Below the pieces are notes generated by a model, which saw nothing but the letters and a program-made list of their open reading frames with translations, was not told where the DNA came from and made no database searches. This document shows positions 43,566 to 52,845 of a stretch of DNA of 64,000 nt, piece by piece (the stretch's first letter is position 1; each line of letters opens with the position of its first letter). The translations under genes and the position numbers were made by a program. Origin of the DNA: Desulfobacterium sp. (GTDB lineage: Bacteria > Desulfobacterota > Desulfobacteria > Desulfobacterales > Desulfobacteraceae); contig JAEINR010000001.1 in NCBI GenBank assembly GCA_016342325.1, positions 124,001 through 188,000 on the forward strand. Direction: 5' to 3'.

Positions 43566-44568
43566 CATCCTTTCCTTTGCCGCCAAGTGCTATGGTGCCG
43601 TCGGCCTCAAGTTCCTTTGCCGCACGAACGATTGCCTGCTGGGCCTCTTCAACCTCGGCCAGGCGCACGGGCCCCATGGTATCCAGGTCATCCTTGAGCA
43701 TCTCACCTGCCCGCTGGGAGAGGTTGGAGAAAATCTTGTCCTTCATGTCATCCGTGGCGGTCTTGAGGGCATAGGTGAGCTGCTGGCCCTCGACCTTCTT
43801 CAGGATCTCCCGCATGGCACGGTCGTCGATGCTGACCATATCTTCAAAAACAAACATCATATTCCTGATATCGTTGGCCATCTCGGCGCTGTCCTCTTCA
43901 ACAAACTCCATGACGACATCTTCGGTGGCCTTGTCAACCCCGTTGATAATATCAACCAACACCTGGAGTCCGCCTGCCTTGCCACCGGGACCGACCGCCC
44001 CGCTCAGTTCGTTCTTGAGCGCCCTGTCCACATCCCTGACAACGTCCTCGGAGATTTGCCCAAGCCTGGCCACCCGCAATGCAATATCCCCCTTTTTATC
44101 GTCCGGAACAAACATGAGAATCTCAGAGGCGATCTCAGCAGGCATGTGGGCAAGCACCATGGCAATGGTCTGGGGATGCTCCCCCTCGATATATCCGGCC
44201 AGGGTGGCAATGTTGACATCCCGGCTCCACACAAAGGGCAGGGCCCGTTTTCTGTTCTCCACATCATTGAATATCGCCTCGGCCTTGTCACTGTCCAGAT
44301 TGCCTGAGATCACATTCTTGAGAAACGAACCGCCCTCAACCACCATCTTGCTCTCTCCCTCGAACCGCTCCACAAAATCGATGGATACGGCCTCGAGCAT
44401 CTCAGGGGAGATAAAATCGATCTTGGACATCTCAAAAGCGATATCCCGGATCTCGCGATCGTTCATTCTCCCCATGATCTTGCCCGCATACGCCTCACCC
44501 ATGGCAAGGAGGAACACGGCGGCTTTCTGGGCACCTGTCATTTTCTCCGGATCAATTGGCTCTACCAT
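43552..44568 (-). CDS. fliG: Motor switch protein FliG
   Basis: FliG is the torque-generating C-ring protein that joins FliF and touches the stator. The N-terminal FliF-binding domain begins MTGAQKAAVFLLAMGE; the EHPQTIA motif of the middle domain lies near 129-135; the C-terminal domain has the charged helix MVSIDDRAMREILKKVEG near 248-265. Length 338 is normal. The stop shares one base with the fliF-to-fliG junction (44568), typical of coupled genes. Confidence 0.97.
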   Translation of the reverse strand: MVEPIDPEKMTGAQKAAVFLLAMGEAYAGKIMGRMNDREIRDIAFEMSKIDFISPEMLEAVSIDFVERFEGESKMVVEGGSFLKNVISGNLDSDKAEAIFNDVENRKRALPFVWSRDVNIATLAGYIEGEHPQTIAMVLAHMPAEIASEILMFVPDDKKGDIALRVARLGQISEDVVRDVDRALKNELSGAVGPGGKAGGLQVLVDIINGVDKATEDVVMEFVEEDSAEMANDIRNMMFVFEDMVSIDDRAMREILKKVEGQQLTYALKTATDDMKDKIFSNLSQRAGEMLKDDLDTMGPVRLAEVEEAQQAIVRAAKELEADGTIALGGKGKDDVLV

Positions 44569-46283
44569 CAGTCGTCCTCCTCGTCTCTCTCACTTAGCCA
44601 GCCCTTGATGATGTTGGTTGTTTTACCCTCATCTCTTTTTGCGTAGTAGGCCGCTTTTTCATTGATCTTCAAGTTGTCAAGGTAGACCTGTCTTTCGGCA
44701 GAACTCATCTGATCGATAAACGCGTCCCGATCGGCCTCGCTCATGGCGTCCAGATATTCTTTCTGTTCACCGGCATCCATCTGGATGAAGGAAGGCTCCT
44801 CCACCGTGCCACCCTCAAGAAGCGCAAGTTCTTCCGCTGAGGCAAGTGCCTCCTCCTCAATCGTGGTGCGAGCGCCTTGGACCGTCTTGACAATGGGCCT
44901 GACCACCAGCAGGAAGAGCAGAAGTATCAGGAATAGATTGGCAATGGTTCTGCCATACTCCTTCTGGACTGCGCGCCATCCCTTGAGTTCCGGTTCTGAA
45001 ATCCCGATATCGTCAATGGAGGCAAAGGGAAAGCTCTCCATGGAGACCTGGTCCTGCCGGGTCTCGTTAAAGCCCATGGCCTTGATCACGATATCATTGA
45101 ACTGCTGCATCTCCTCCTGGGACCGGGGCACATAGTTTTTCATCCGGTTGCCGGTCTCATCGGTCTTGTACTCATACTTTCCGTCGATGACGGCAGCCAC
45201 CGAAAGGCGCTGGAGTACGGCCATGGGTTTCACGGTCTGCTTGGTCCTTCGGCTCAACTCATAGTTGACGGTATCGTTCTTCTTGTCCAGCGTCTCCATG
45301 GCCTGGCCGTTGCCATCCCCCGGGGGAACAATGGGATTGACACTTGAAGGGTCCCTTGCATCATCCACCTGTTTTTGAGCCTTTTCCGCCTGGATCTGCT
45401 TGCTCCTCACAAAGGTGGTCTCCCGCTCAAACGGGTCATATATCTCTTCGCTGGTGTTACTGGTGGAAAAATCCATCTCAGCCGTCACCCGGACAATGGC
45501 CTTGTCCTTGCCCACGATCCTTTCGAGCATGGTCTGGATGCGCTCTGCAAGAGTGGTCTCATACCGCATCTTGTACTTGTACTGGGAGTCGACAAGATTT
45601 CTGGCCTCGATCCTTGCTTTTTCCTCTTCGGATTTTCCCTCAAACAGAATTCTGCCGGTGGTATCCACAATGGTCACAAGCTTGGGGGTGAGATCCTCCA
45701 CAGCACTTGCCACCAGGTGAGCCACGGCCGCAACCTTGTCATCGGAAAGGTCGGATTCAAGCTCCAGGAGAATGGAAGCAGACGGCTTCTTGGTCTCTTC
45801 CACGAACACAGAATCCTTGGGAAACACGATCATGACCCGGGCTTCCTTCACCTCGTCAAAGGCCCTGATCGTCCGTGCCAGCTCCCCTTGAATTGCCCGC
45901 TTCTTGTTGATTTTCTGGACAAACTCGGTGGTGCCGAAGGCGGTCGTATCAAAGATTTCATAGCCCACCCCAGAGCCCTTGGGAATCCCATCCCTTGCCA
46001 TGGCAAGCCTGACATCGTAAACCTGGTCCGCTGGGACCATGATGATCGACCCTCCGGACTCAAGCTTATAAGGGATCCGCGTCTCCTTGAGTTTCTCAAC
46101 GATAACGGCTGCATCCGCCTCGCTAAGCCCTGTGTAGGCGGCCTTGTACTCGGTCTTGTTTGCCCAGATGAACATGGCGGTAAATCCGCCAAGCATCGTG
46201 AGAATGACCAACCCGATGAGAATCTTCCTTGCAAGGGGCATCTCTTTGTATATATTAATTGTCTGCTCAACCACGGGATTCAT
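44568..46283 (-). CDS. fliF: MS-ring protein FliF
   Basis: FliF forms the MS ring in the inner membrane. It has an N-terminal membrane segment (about 20-42), ring-building motifs with TEYKAAYTGLSEADAAVIV and the YscJ-like SASILLELESDLSDDKVAAVAHLVASAV, a second membrane segment near 443-465, and the C-terminal FliG-binding end. Length 571 is standard. It follows fliE by 13 bases. Confidence 0.97.
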   Translation of the reverse strand: MNPVVEQTINIYKEMPLARKILIGLVILTMLGGFTAMFIWANKTEYKAAYTGLSEADAAVIVEKLKETRIPYKLESGGSIIMVPADQVYDVRLAMARDGIPKGSGVGYEIFDTTAFGTTEFVQKINKKRAIQGELARTIRAFDEVKEARVMIVFPKDSVFVEETKKPSASILLELESDLSDDKVAAVAHLVASAVEDLTPKLVTIVDTTGRILFEGKSEEEKARIEARNLVDSQYKYKMRYETTLAERIQTMLERIVGKDKAIVRVTAEMDFSTSNTSEEIYDPFERETTFVRSKQIQAEKAQKQVDDARDPSSVNPIVPPGDGNGQAMETLDKKNDTVNYELSRRTKQTVKPMAVLQRLSVAAVIDGKYEYKTDETGNRMKNYVPRSQEEMQQFNDIVIKAMGFNETRQDQVSMESFPFASIDDIGISEPELKGWRAVQKEYGRTIANLFLILLLFLLVVRPIVKTVQGARTTIEEEALASAEELALLEGGTVEEPSFIQMDAGEQKEYLDAMSEADRDAFIDQMSSAERQVYLDNLKINEKAAYYAKRDEGKTTNIIKGWLSERDEEDD

Positions 46284-46296
46284 TGTTTACGCACCG

Positions 46297-46587
46297 CTAT
46301 ATCTGCATGTTGATTATAGTTTTGTAGGCTTCCATCACCTTGCCCCTGACCTGGACCAACAATCGCAATGAGGTATCTGCCTTTCCGATGTCCAGCATTC
46401 CCTCATGGATGCCCATCTCTCCCTGGATCACCTTTTCAATGGAGTCATCAGCGATGTTCTGCTTTGAATTGACATCCTTTATCGCAGCAGTAAGCCGCTT
46501 TGAAAAGGAGGGATCCGGGTTGCCAAGTTTCAGGGCAAGGGGCTCTGTTATCAGGGAAATCTTATTTGTGCCTGCTATGGGTTTCAT
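46297..46587 (-). CDS. fliE: Basal body protein FliE
   Basis: FliE links the MS ring to the rod. The 96-residue protein shows the conserved C-terminal half: the GEMGIHEGMLDIGKADTSLRLLVQVRGKVMEAYKTI region with the LRLLVQVRGKVMEAY core. The N-terminal 35 residues are variable as usual. It follows flgC by 11 bases. Confidence 0.94.
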   Translation of the reverse strand: MKPIAGTNKISLITEPLALKLGNPDPSFSKRLTAAIKDVNSKQNIADDSIEKVIQGEMGIHEGMLDIGKADTSLRLLVQVRGKVMEAYKTIINMQI

Positions 46588-46598
46588 GGCTTCCTATC

Positions 46599-47096
46599 CT
46601 ATTTGCCCAGTTCAAGGGCTTTTAATATCATGCTCTTGGTGTTGGAAATGGCGGTGATACTCGCCTCGTAAGAGCGCTTAGCAACAATCATGTCCGCCAC
46701 CTCGGTGAGGTGGTCCACATTGGGCATGGCCACGTAGCCTGTAACCGGATCGGCATCGGGATGGGCCGGGTTGTAAACCAACCGGAAATCTTCCTGGGAC
46801 TCCACAATCTCCTCCACGTTAACGCCGGTTCCCTTGTCCTCCAGGTCACCCGAGTTGAGCCGGATCGGGGAGAACTCGATGTGAGCCACCTCGTCCGCCT
46901 CCCGTTTCTGTTGGAGAACCGACTTGAATTCGCTGATATCCTGCCCCTTGAACACCACCATCTTTCGCCGGTAGGGACCGCCCTCGGCGGTCCTGGTGGT
47001 ATCCACATTGGCAAGATTTTCTGCAATCACATTCATCTTGGTACGGTGGGCGGAAAGCCCGGTTGCGCTAACCCGCATTGCATTTAAAAGATCCAC
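46599..47096 (-). CDS. flgC: Proximal rod protein FlgC
   Basis: FlgC is a rod subunit. It opens MDLLNAMRVSATGLSAHRTK followed by NVIAENLANVDTTRT, the axial-family motif, and ends with ADMIVAKRSYEASITAISNT. The length of 165 is slightly long. It overlaps the flgB stop by one base. The order flgB-flgC-fliE is conserved across bacteria. Confidence 0.96.
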   Translation of the reverse strand: MDLLNAMRVSATGLSAHRTKMNVIAENLANVDTTRTAEGGPYRRKMVVFKGQDISEFKSVLQQKREADEVAHIEFSPIRLNSGDLEDKGTGVNVEEIVESQEDFRLVYNPAHPDADPVTGYVAMPNVDHLTEVADMIVAKRSYEASITAISNTKSMILKALELGK

Positions 47097-47506
47097 TATC
47101 GTCCTCCTTCCTGGATGGTGTGGCGAAGAATGGCCATCTTCCTCAACAGCATTTCCGTGGTCGTACGATATTTGATGTTGTTCTCCACAAGATTGCCCAT
47201 CTCCGTATCGATGTTCACCGAATCAAGATGCTGGAGATCAACATCTTCGCTGTTGCTGCCGTTCATGGAAAAGCGGTCTGCCTCCATGGCCGAAAGGTGC
47301 CTGGCATTGGTCTGGGACATCTTCCTGGGTGGGGTTTCCCCCATTGCCCGCTTCAACGTTTTTTGAAAGTCAATATCCCTCGGCTTGTAGCCGATGGTGT
47401 CCTTGTTTGCGATGTTACCGGTAATCAAATTGTGGCGGCGTGCGGACACATCAAGGGAGTTGGAAAGCACCTCATAGGTTCTGTTAAACATTCTTGAATC
47501 GCTCAT
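47096..47506 (-). CDS. flgB: Proximal rod protein FlgB
   Basis: FlgB is a rod subunit. The N-terminal LDVSARRHNLITGNIANKDT motif and the C-terminal VENNIKYRTTTEMLLRKMAIL helix identify it; 136 residues is normal. It is the first gene of the flgB-flgC-fliE-fliF-fliG-fliH-fliI-fliJ-motE operon, which the sigma-54 promoter at 47565-47580 drives. Confidence 0.95.
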   Translation of the reverse strand: MSDSRMFNRTYEVLSNSLDVSARRHNLITGNIANKDTIGYKPRDIDFQKTLKRAMGETPPRKMSQTNARHLSAMEADRFSMNGSNSEDVDLQHLDSVNIDTEMGNLVENNIKYRTTTEMLLRKMAILRHTIQEGGR

Positions 47507-47564
47507 ATCACTCCTTACAAACGCTTGTTTATCTGCATTCAGTCAATCACTCAAGATTCAATAA

Positions 47565-47580
47565 AGCAACTTATGTGCCA
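47565..47580 (-). promoter_or_regulatory. Sigma-54 promoter of the flgB-flgC-fliE-fliF... operon
   Basis: Read on the minus strand: TGGCACA-TAAG-TTGCT, a good -24/-12 match. It starts 5 bases after the stop of the upstream flgR-like gene. Predicted start of transcription near 47553, 47 bases before flgB. Confidence 0.88.
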
Positions 47581-47585
47581 ACGCA

Positions 47586-48953
47586 TTATGCCGCAGGTGT
47601 TTTTTTATATTCGTTGAGTTTATTTCGCAGGGTCCGTACGCTGATACCGAGGATTTTGGCGGCATGGGTCCTATTTCCATCGGTCTTATCAAGGGTATGG
47701 AAAATCATCTTCTCCTCCATCTCCTTTAAGGGCGAAGGCTCCAGACCATAAGGAAACCCAGGACTCTTTTCCCCGGGATCCACCGGACCTTCTCCCTCTT
47801 CCACCAGAAGATCCCGGGGCTCTATCATCCCATTGTCGGCAAGGAGGACTGCCCTGTGGATAATATTTTCAAGCTCCCTAACATTTCCTGCAAACCGCTG
47901 ACGACAAAGCGACTCAAAGGCCGCCCTTGTCATTCCCTTGACATCCCTTGCGTCAAGAATACTGTATTTTTCGATGAAAAATTTGCAGAGAAGGGGAAGA
48001 TCCCCCAAACGATCGCGCAGGGGAGGGACGGTCAGGGGAATGGTGTTGAGCCGGTAGTATAGATCCTCCCTGAATTCGCCCTTGGATAGGGACGCCTTGA
48101 CATCCCGGTTGGTTGTTGCAACCACCCGGACATCCACGGGAACCGGCTCAATGCCCCCCACACGGTCAACGGTCTTCTCCTGGAGCACCCGCAGCAACTT
48201 TGCCTGGAGATGAAACTGCATCTCGGTGATCTCGTCCAAAAACAGGGTGCCGTTGCTGGCAAGCTCGAACTTCCCAAGCTTTCTTGCCAGAGCACCGGTA
48301 AAAGCCCCCTTTTCATGGCCAAACAACTCGCTTTCAAGAAGGGCTTCAGGAAGGGCAGCACAATTGACAGCCACAAAGGGCATATTTTTCCGGTTGCTCT
48401 TTTCATGGATGAAACGGGCAAAAAGCTCCTTGCCGGTTCCGCTCTCTCCCTGGATCAGGACCGAGGCGCTGGAATCCGCCACCCGCTCTGCCAGGTTGAG
48501 GAGCCTGCCCATGCCAGGATCCCGGGTGATGATCGCCACAGGTTTCTTTTTCTTGACCGATCGCTTCCTGGCCTGGGCCATATCTTTTTTTCTGGAATAG
48601 ATTCGCTTTGCACAGAGTTTAAGCTGTTCAGGGGTCAGGGGCTTGACAATAAAATCAGCAGCCCCCTCTTTCATGGCCTCCACGGCATCCGCCACATGGG
48701 GACTGGCCGAAACAAAGAGCAGTTCTGTGGCGGGACTCTTTGCCTTTACCTGTTGGATAAACCGAATGGGGGAAAAATGGGACGTGTTGAAATCGGCGAG
48801 GATCATCTCGAAATTGTCCTTGGAGATGGCGGATTGGGCCGCCGTACCGTCCAGGGCGATGGTCACTTCAAACCCGAGATTTTCGAGAATCTCGGTATAC
48901 GCCACCCTCTCCCTGGGACTCTCCCCTACGATGAGGATCTGCTGACCTGGCAT
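47586..48953 (-). CDS. flgR: Sigma-54 response regulator, FlgR/FlrC type
   Basis: This NtrC-family activator probably turns on the sigma-54 flagellar promoters nearby. It has a receiver domain (about 1-120), an AAA+ domain with Walker A GESGTGKE (169-176) and the sigma-54-contacting GAFTGA loop (216-221), and a Fis-type helix-turn-helix (about 410-450, NRTHAAKILGISVRTLRNKL). The receiver keeps Asp54 but the acidic pocket that is normally DD is GE in ILIVGES, so phosphorylation may be altered or absent. No partner kinase is visible. It is 19 bases after the TPR gene, so both may be co-transcribed. Confidence 0.85.
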   Translation of the reverse strand: MPGQQILIVGESPRERVAYTEILENLGFEVTIALDGTAAQSAISKDNFEMILADFNTSHFSPIRFIQQVKAKSPATELLFVSASPHVADAVEAMKEGAADFIVKPLTPEQLKLCAKRIYSRKKDMAQARKRSVKKKKPVAIITRDPGMGRLLNLAERVADSSASVLIQGESGTGKELFARFIHEKSNRKNMPFVAVNCAALPEALLESELFGHEKGAFTGALARKLGKFELASNGTLFLDEITEMQFHLQAKLLRVLQEKTVDRVGGIEPVPVDVRVVATTNRDVKASLSKGEFREDLYYRLNTIPLTVPPLRDRLGDLPLLCKFFIEKYSILDARDVKGMTRAAFESLCRQRFAGNVRELENIIHRAVLLADNGMIEPRDLLVEEGEGPVDPGEKSPGFPYGLEPSPLKEMEEKMIFHTLDKTDGNRTHAAKILGISVRTLRNKLNEYKKTPAA

Positions 48954-48972
48954 AACAAACGACCTTTAACAG

Positions 48973-51492
48973 TTATGAATTCTTAACTTTTTCAGCCAGG
49001 TCAAGGGTTGCGAGTCTCTCCTTTGCAAGCCGTGACCATATGGAATCATCAAGGGCAACGATCTTTTCAAACGCCTTCCTGGCCTTTTCCAACACATTTG
49101 CCTTTTGGTAGGCGTCCCCCAGCATGAACCCGATATCTGCCCGGGCCCCATCCCCACCGCCAAACTTGAGGGCCAGGACAAAGGCATCGGCAGCCTTCAC
49201 ATAGAGCTTTTGTTCCAGAAAGGACTCGCCAAGCCTTGTGTACGTGGTGGAGAGCACTTCGAAGTTATCCCCCGGCGCCATGCCAAACTCCTTGGTTGCC
49301 CGGGCAAGCAGGGTCGAGACCTGGGGCCAGTCGTTCTGGGCCTTGTAAACTTCACTCTTCCGGGCCAGAACCTTCCCCTTTTGGAGACGATCCCTGGCTG
49401 CTACATAGGCCCTGTCAAAGCTCTTGGCAGCCCTTGCAAACTTCTTTTTATCGGTCAGGAGAATACCCATGCGGACAGCGGCTGGGGACAGGTTGGCACT
49501 CTTTGGATACCGCTTCACAAATCCGGTAAGAATCCGAAGCGCATCGTCCCTGCGGCCTGTTTCATCCATTGCGACCCCAAGGCCAAAGAGAAGGGATTCC
49601 GGCCTGGCATTCCGCTTAAAGAGCTTGTACGCCTTGATCAACTGATTGAACGCCTGCTCATGGAGACGGGCTTCCAGATAGGCAAGTCCCACCGTCAAAT
49701 AGATGCTCCGGCTCTCCATCCTGTCAAGCAGGACATGTTTTTTTTCGAACCGATCCAGCACATCCGGGTAACGTCCCCCACCCAACTGCTTGTCAAATAG
49801 GGCTTCATAGGCCCGCTGCATCAGCTTGACCGCCTCATACCGCAACCCCTGGGGATGGGTTGCAAGCAGGCTTTCGATCTCCTCGATGCACTTTGCATAC
49901 TCCCCTTCCTGGGCGTAGATTTCGGCCAGCCGTATCATGGCGACACTGGCAAGCTTGTGTTCGGAAAAATCCTCCTTGACCATGGAATAGATATTCTTCT
50001 TCTCCCCAAGGTCCGTCAACAGTATGGCAAGCCCCATGGAGCTGTTGAGAAAGCCCTCTCCTCCGGGATAGGTGTCGATCACCAGGCGGTAGATGCTCTC
50101 CGCCCGTTTGTCATTCTTTTCAATGGCATAGGTTTCGGCGATCCGGGTCATGATCATATCTTTCCCAGGGATATCGGGAAACAGATTCAGAACACGGGTC
50201 AGATTTTCACGGGCGGGGACCGTTCTGCCCAGCTCGAAATTGGCTTCCCCGATACTCAGGAGCAGTTCAGGGGAGTCATAGGTTTTTTCAGGATTTGATT
50301 TCAACAGATGGGACAGGGTATTCAGGGAATCGATGTAAAACCGCTTCTTGAAAAGCATCTTTCCAACACCGAGGCCGGCATCGACCACATAAACATTTTC
50401 CGGCAGTTTCTCATACACCTCTTTATAATAGGCAAGGGCCTGTTCATTATATCCCTTTTCCTCGTAAATCCGGCCAAGATGGTAGAGCACTTGGGCAAGC
50501 CCGGGGTAATCCTTGTAATGATCCCTGATAATGGCAAAAAAGCCTTCGGCCGCCGCCGGATTTTTCAGGCGGGTTTGGAGGATGCCCATGCCAGCCAGGG
50601 CAAAGGGAAGAAGATCTGAGTCAGGATAGGCCACAAGGGCGTCCTGGAAGAGCCGGATCGCTGTTAAGTTTTTCTGGTAATCATCAACATCCCCCGCCAT
50701 GAGGCCGGCATAGGCCCGAAGATAATAGGCCGGTTCAAGGCAGCTTGCGCCCCCCTGTCCGATGAGGGTGTCCAGCAGATCGCCGCCTTCCGTCCACAAC
50801 TCTCGCTTAAGGAGGTTGATCGCCTTTTCCATCTCCCCGGACCTGCACCCTTGAACGTTGGCTTTGAGAAGGATATCGGTTATGTCACCCTGGAAAATCG
50901 ATGCCGCCCGCTTGACCGGAACATAGTCTCGCTTGGCGGTTTTTTTAACCTTGGAAACAGGAGGGACCGGTTTTACCACAGACGCAACTTTTGCAGGCTT
51001 TGGGGCGGGTTTAGCCACGGCCGCCTTTTTTGCCCTTTGGGGTTGCACCTTGTCCGGGACAGGGGGGGTCTTTGGCTTTCCCTTCTCGTTCAATCGAACC
51101 ACAAGGTTTGACCCGGTTTTATCCCAGGCGGATCCGACACTGTCAAACCGACGGGAGCCGGTAACAACAAGGGCGAAAACGCCGCCGGGAAGCTCCTCAA
51201 CAGAGACATCCTTGATCACGGAACCGGGCTTTCCCTTCCTGGACACCATTCTGGCGCTGTCGATATTTTTCAAGGCGATGAGCACTTCCCTGCCATCGAC
51301 CCTGATCACCTTGAACGGAACCTTTTCACTGAGGGAAATCGTTACCGTACCTGGATCGTCACCGATGGTTACGGCCTTGAGGGTTGCTGCCCCTGCCCGG
51401 CAAATCCCCAAAAAAACAAAGAGAACAGATACCAACAGAAACCGGGCGATTGTTTGAAAGCTGAAATCAAATTTGATCATGACCTCTACCAT
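48973..51492 (-). CDS. TPR-rich periplasmic protein with AMIN-like N-terminal domain
   Basis: The protein has a signal peptide (MIKFDFSFQTIARFLLVSVL onward, cleaved near GAA), an N-terminal beta-domain (about 35-140 after the start) resembling AMIN domains, a basic Pro/Lys/Ala linker, and a long array of TPR-like helix pairs up to the end (for example LAQVLYHLGRIYEEKGYNEQAL). The function is unknown; TPR proteins of this kind in flagellar clusters often aid rod or stator assembly. I place the start at ATG 51492 or 51480 rather than 51588, because a sigma-54 promoter lies at 51570-51585 and its transcript would begin near 51558, downstream of 51588. Confidence 0.75.
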   Translation of the reverse strand: MVEVMIKFDFSFQTIARFLLVSVLFVFLGICRAGAATLKAVTIGDDPGTVTISLSEKVPFKVIRVDGREVLIALKNIDSARMVSRKGKPGSVIKDVSVEELPGGVFALVVTGSRRFDSVGSAWDKTGSNLVVRLNEKGKPKTPPVPDKVQPQRAKKAAVAKPAPKPAKVASVVKPVPPVSKVKKTAKRDYVPVKRAASIFQGDITDILLKANVQGCRSGEMEKAINLLKRELWTEGGDLLDTLIGQGGASCLEPAYYLRAYAGLMAGDVDDYQKNLTAIRLFQDALVAYPDSDLLPFALAGMGILQTRLKNPAAAEGFFAIIRDHYKDYPGLAQVLYHLGRIYEEKGYNEQALAYYKEVYEKLPENVYVVDAGLGVGKMLFKKRFYIDSLNTLSHLLKSNPEKTYDSPELLLSIGEANFELGRTVPARENLTRVLNLFPDIPGKDMIMTRIAETYAIEKNDKRAESIYRLVIDTYPGGEGFLNSSMGLAILLTDLGEKKNIYSMVKEDFSEHKLASVAMIRLAEIYAQEGEYAKCIEEIESLLATHPQGLRYEAVKLMQRAYEALFDKQLGGGRYPDVLDRFEKKHVLLDRMESRSIYLTVGLAYLEARLHEQAFNQLIKAYKLFKRNARPESLLFGLGVAMDETGRRDDALRILTGFVKRYPKSANLSPAAVRMGILLTDKKKFARAAKSFDRAYVAARDRLQKGKVLARKSEVYKAQNDWPQVSTLLARATKEFGMAPGDNFEVLSTTYTRLGESFLEQKLYVKAADAFVLALKFGGGDGARADIGFMLGDAYQKANVLEKARKAFEKIVALDDSIWSRLAKERLATLDLAEKVKNS

Positions 51493-51569
51493 CTTCCTAT
51501 AGCGTTCACTGTAATAACTCTCTTGGACTCCCGCCAACACGACGGCTGTCCGAGTCACCGACAAAACAC

Positions 51570-51585
51570 TGCAATTAGTGTGCCG
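51570..51585 (-). promoter_or_regulatory. Sigma-54 promoter of the TPR gene
   Basis: Read on the minus strand: CGGCACA-CTAA-TTGCA, with the invariant GG and GC ten bases apart and one mismatch in the first position. It overlaps the extended reading frame of the TPR gene and argues for its shorter start. The 186-base gap 51589-51774 contains no gene. Confidence 0.75.
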
Positions 51586-51774
51586 CAACAGATTTTTTAA
51601 TATCAGTTAAAGACAGAAAACCAGAGAGGAACAGTGCAAAAAAACGATGGAGGGCATGGCATCACAAAGAATCGCTGACAGCTTTCGACCCATTGCCATG
51701 GTCAAACAGATCAAACTGCATTGCCAGGGAGGTCAGGAAAGACTTCACAGACGTCAACAATTTGGCATACAACG

Positions 51775-52845
51775 TCAAATTACATAGAGAAACAACCCTT
51801 CCTGCTCCGGTTCGATACCCAGCTTCTTAATTTTCTCAACAAGGGTAGTCCGATTCATCTTGAGCAGTTCCGCAGCCCTGGCCTTTATCCAATCGGTCTG
51901 ATTCAGGGCCTGGACAATCAATGAACGCTGGAACTGGTCCACTGCATCATTGAACCCCACTCCCTTTTCAAATACAGCCGTCATCGCGGAAGAGACACTG
52001 GTAGGAGCGGTCATTTTGACATGATCGGGGAGATCGGAAAGCACGACCAGGTCATTCTCGACCAGGACAGATATACGCTCCATGAGATTCTCAAGCTCCC
52101 GGATATTCCCGGGCCAGCGATAGGCGCCCATTGCGGCCAGCACCTCATCGGAAAACTCTTTTGGCCTGTAGCCGCAGTTTCGCTCCCCAAGCCTTTTCTG
52201 GAAATGATCCAGCAGCAGGGGAATATCCGATGCACGCGCCCTCAGGGGGGGAATGTGAAGGGGTATCACATTGAGCCTGTAAAAAAGATCCTCCCGAAAG
52301 GTCCCCTCCGCCATGGAGGCGGCAAGATCCTTGTTGGTCGCCGAAAGGATGCGTATATCCACATCAATGGATGTGGTGCCGCCCACACGCTCAATCCGCC
52401 GTTCCTGAAGGGCCCTCAACAACTTGACCTGGAGATCCGGACTCATGTCACCGATCTCGTCCAGAAAAATCGTTCCCTTGTCGGCAAGCTCAAACCGGCC
52501 GATCCTGGATCGATGGGCACCGGTAAACGCGCCTTTTTCATGGCCGAACAACTCACTCTCAAGCAGTTCTCCAGGAATCGCACCACAGTTGATAATGACG
52601 ATGGGACCGTCATTCCTAAAGCTGTTTCTGTGTATAGCCCTGGCAATAAGCTCCTTGCCGGTTCCGCTCTCCCCGGTGATGAGCACCGAGGAGTCGGAAA
52701 CAGAAACTTTCTTTACCACCTTGAGAAGATCTGTTATCGCCTTGCTGGAACCTGCGATATCATCAGCAACAAACCCGTTCCTGTCCGATTCGGTTTCCAG
52801 CCCTTCCCCAACAGTCCTCTCCCTGGTGGAAGCCCCGATCATCAT
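51775..52845 (-). CDS. Sigma-54 activator without a receiver domain
   Basis: The 356-residue protein is AAA+ plus Fis-type helix-turn-helix only. Walker A GESGTGKE is at 58-65, the GAFTGA loop at 105-110, and the helix-turn-helix near 315-345 (KARAAELLKMNRTTLVEKI). The first 25 residues are not a receiver domain. Its start overlaps the cheY stop by 4 bases. It resembles the FleQ/FlrA activators that lack a functional receiver, but it is shorter at the N-terminus. It may be a master activator for the flagellar genes here, but the target is not shown by sequence. Confidence 0.82.
   Translation of the reverse strand: MMIGASTRERTVGEGLETESDRNGFVADDIAGSSKAITDLLKVVKKVSVSDSSVLITGESGTGKELIARAIHRNSFRNDGPIVIINCGAIPGELLESELFGHEKGAFTGAHRSRIGRFELADKGTIFLDEIGDMSPDLQVKLLRALQERRIERVGGTTSIDVDIRILSATNKDLAASMAEGTFREDLFYRLNVIPLHIPPLRARASDIPLLLDHFQKRLGERNCGYRPKEFSDEVLAAMGAYRWPGNIRELENLMERISVLVENDLVVLSDLPDHVKMTAPTSVSSAMTAVFEKGVGFNDAVDQFQRSLIVQALNQTDWIKARAAELLKMNRTTLVEKIKKLGIEPEQEGLFLYVI

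Noticed and set aside
47096-47115. Sigma-28-like GACGATAG on the minus strand at the flgB-flgC junction
   Set aside because: It lies inside a coupled gene pair with no -35 box at the right distance.
51492-51588. Longer start of the TPR gene at 51588
   Set aside because: The extra residues lie on a sigma-54 promoter and upstream of its predicted transcript start, and they precede a clear signal peptide.
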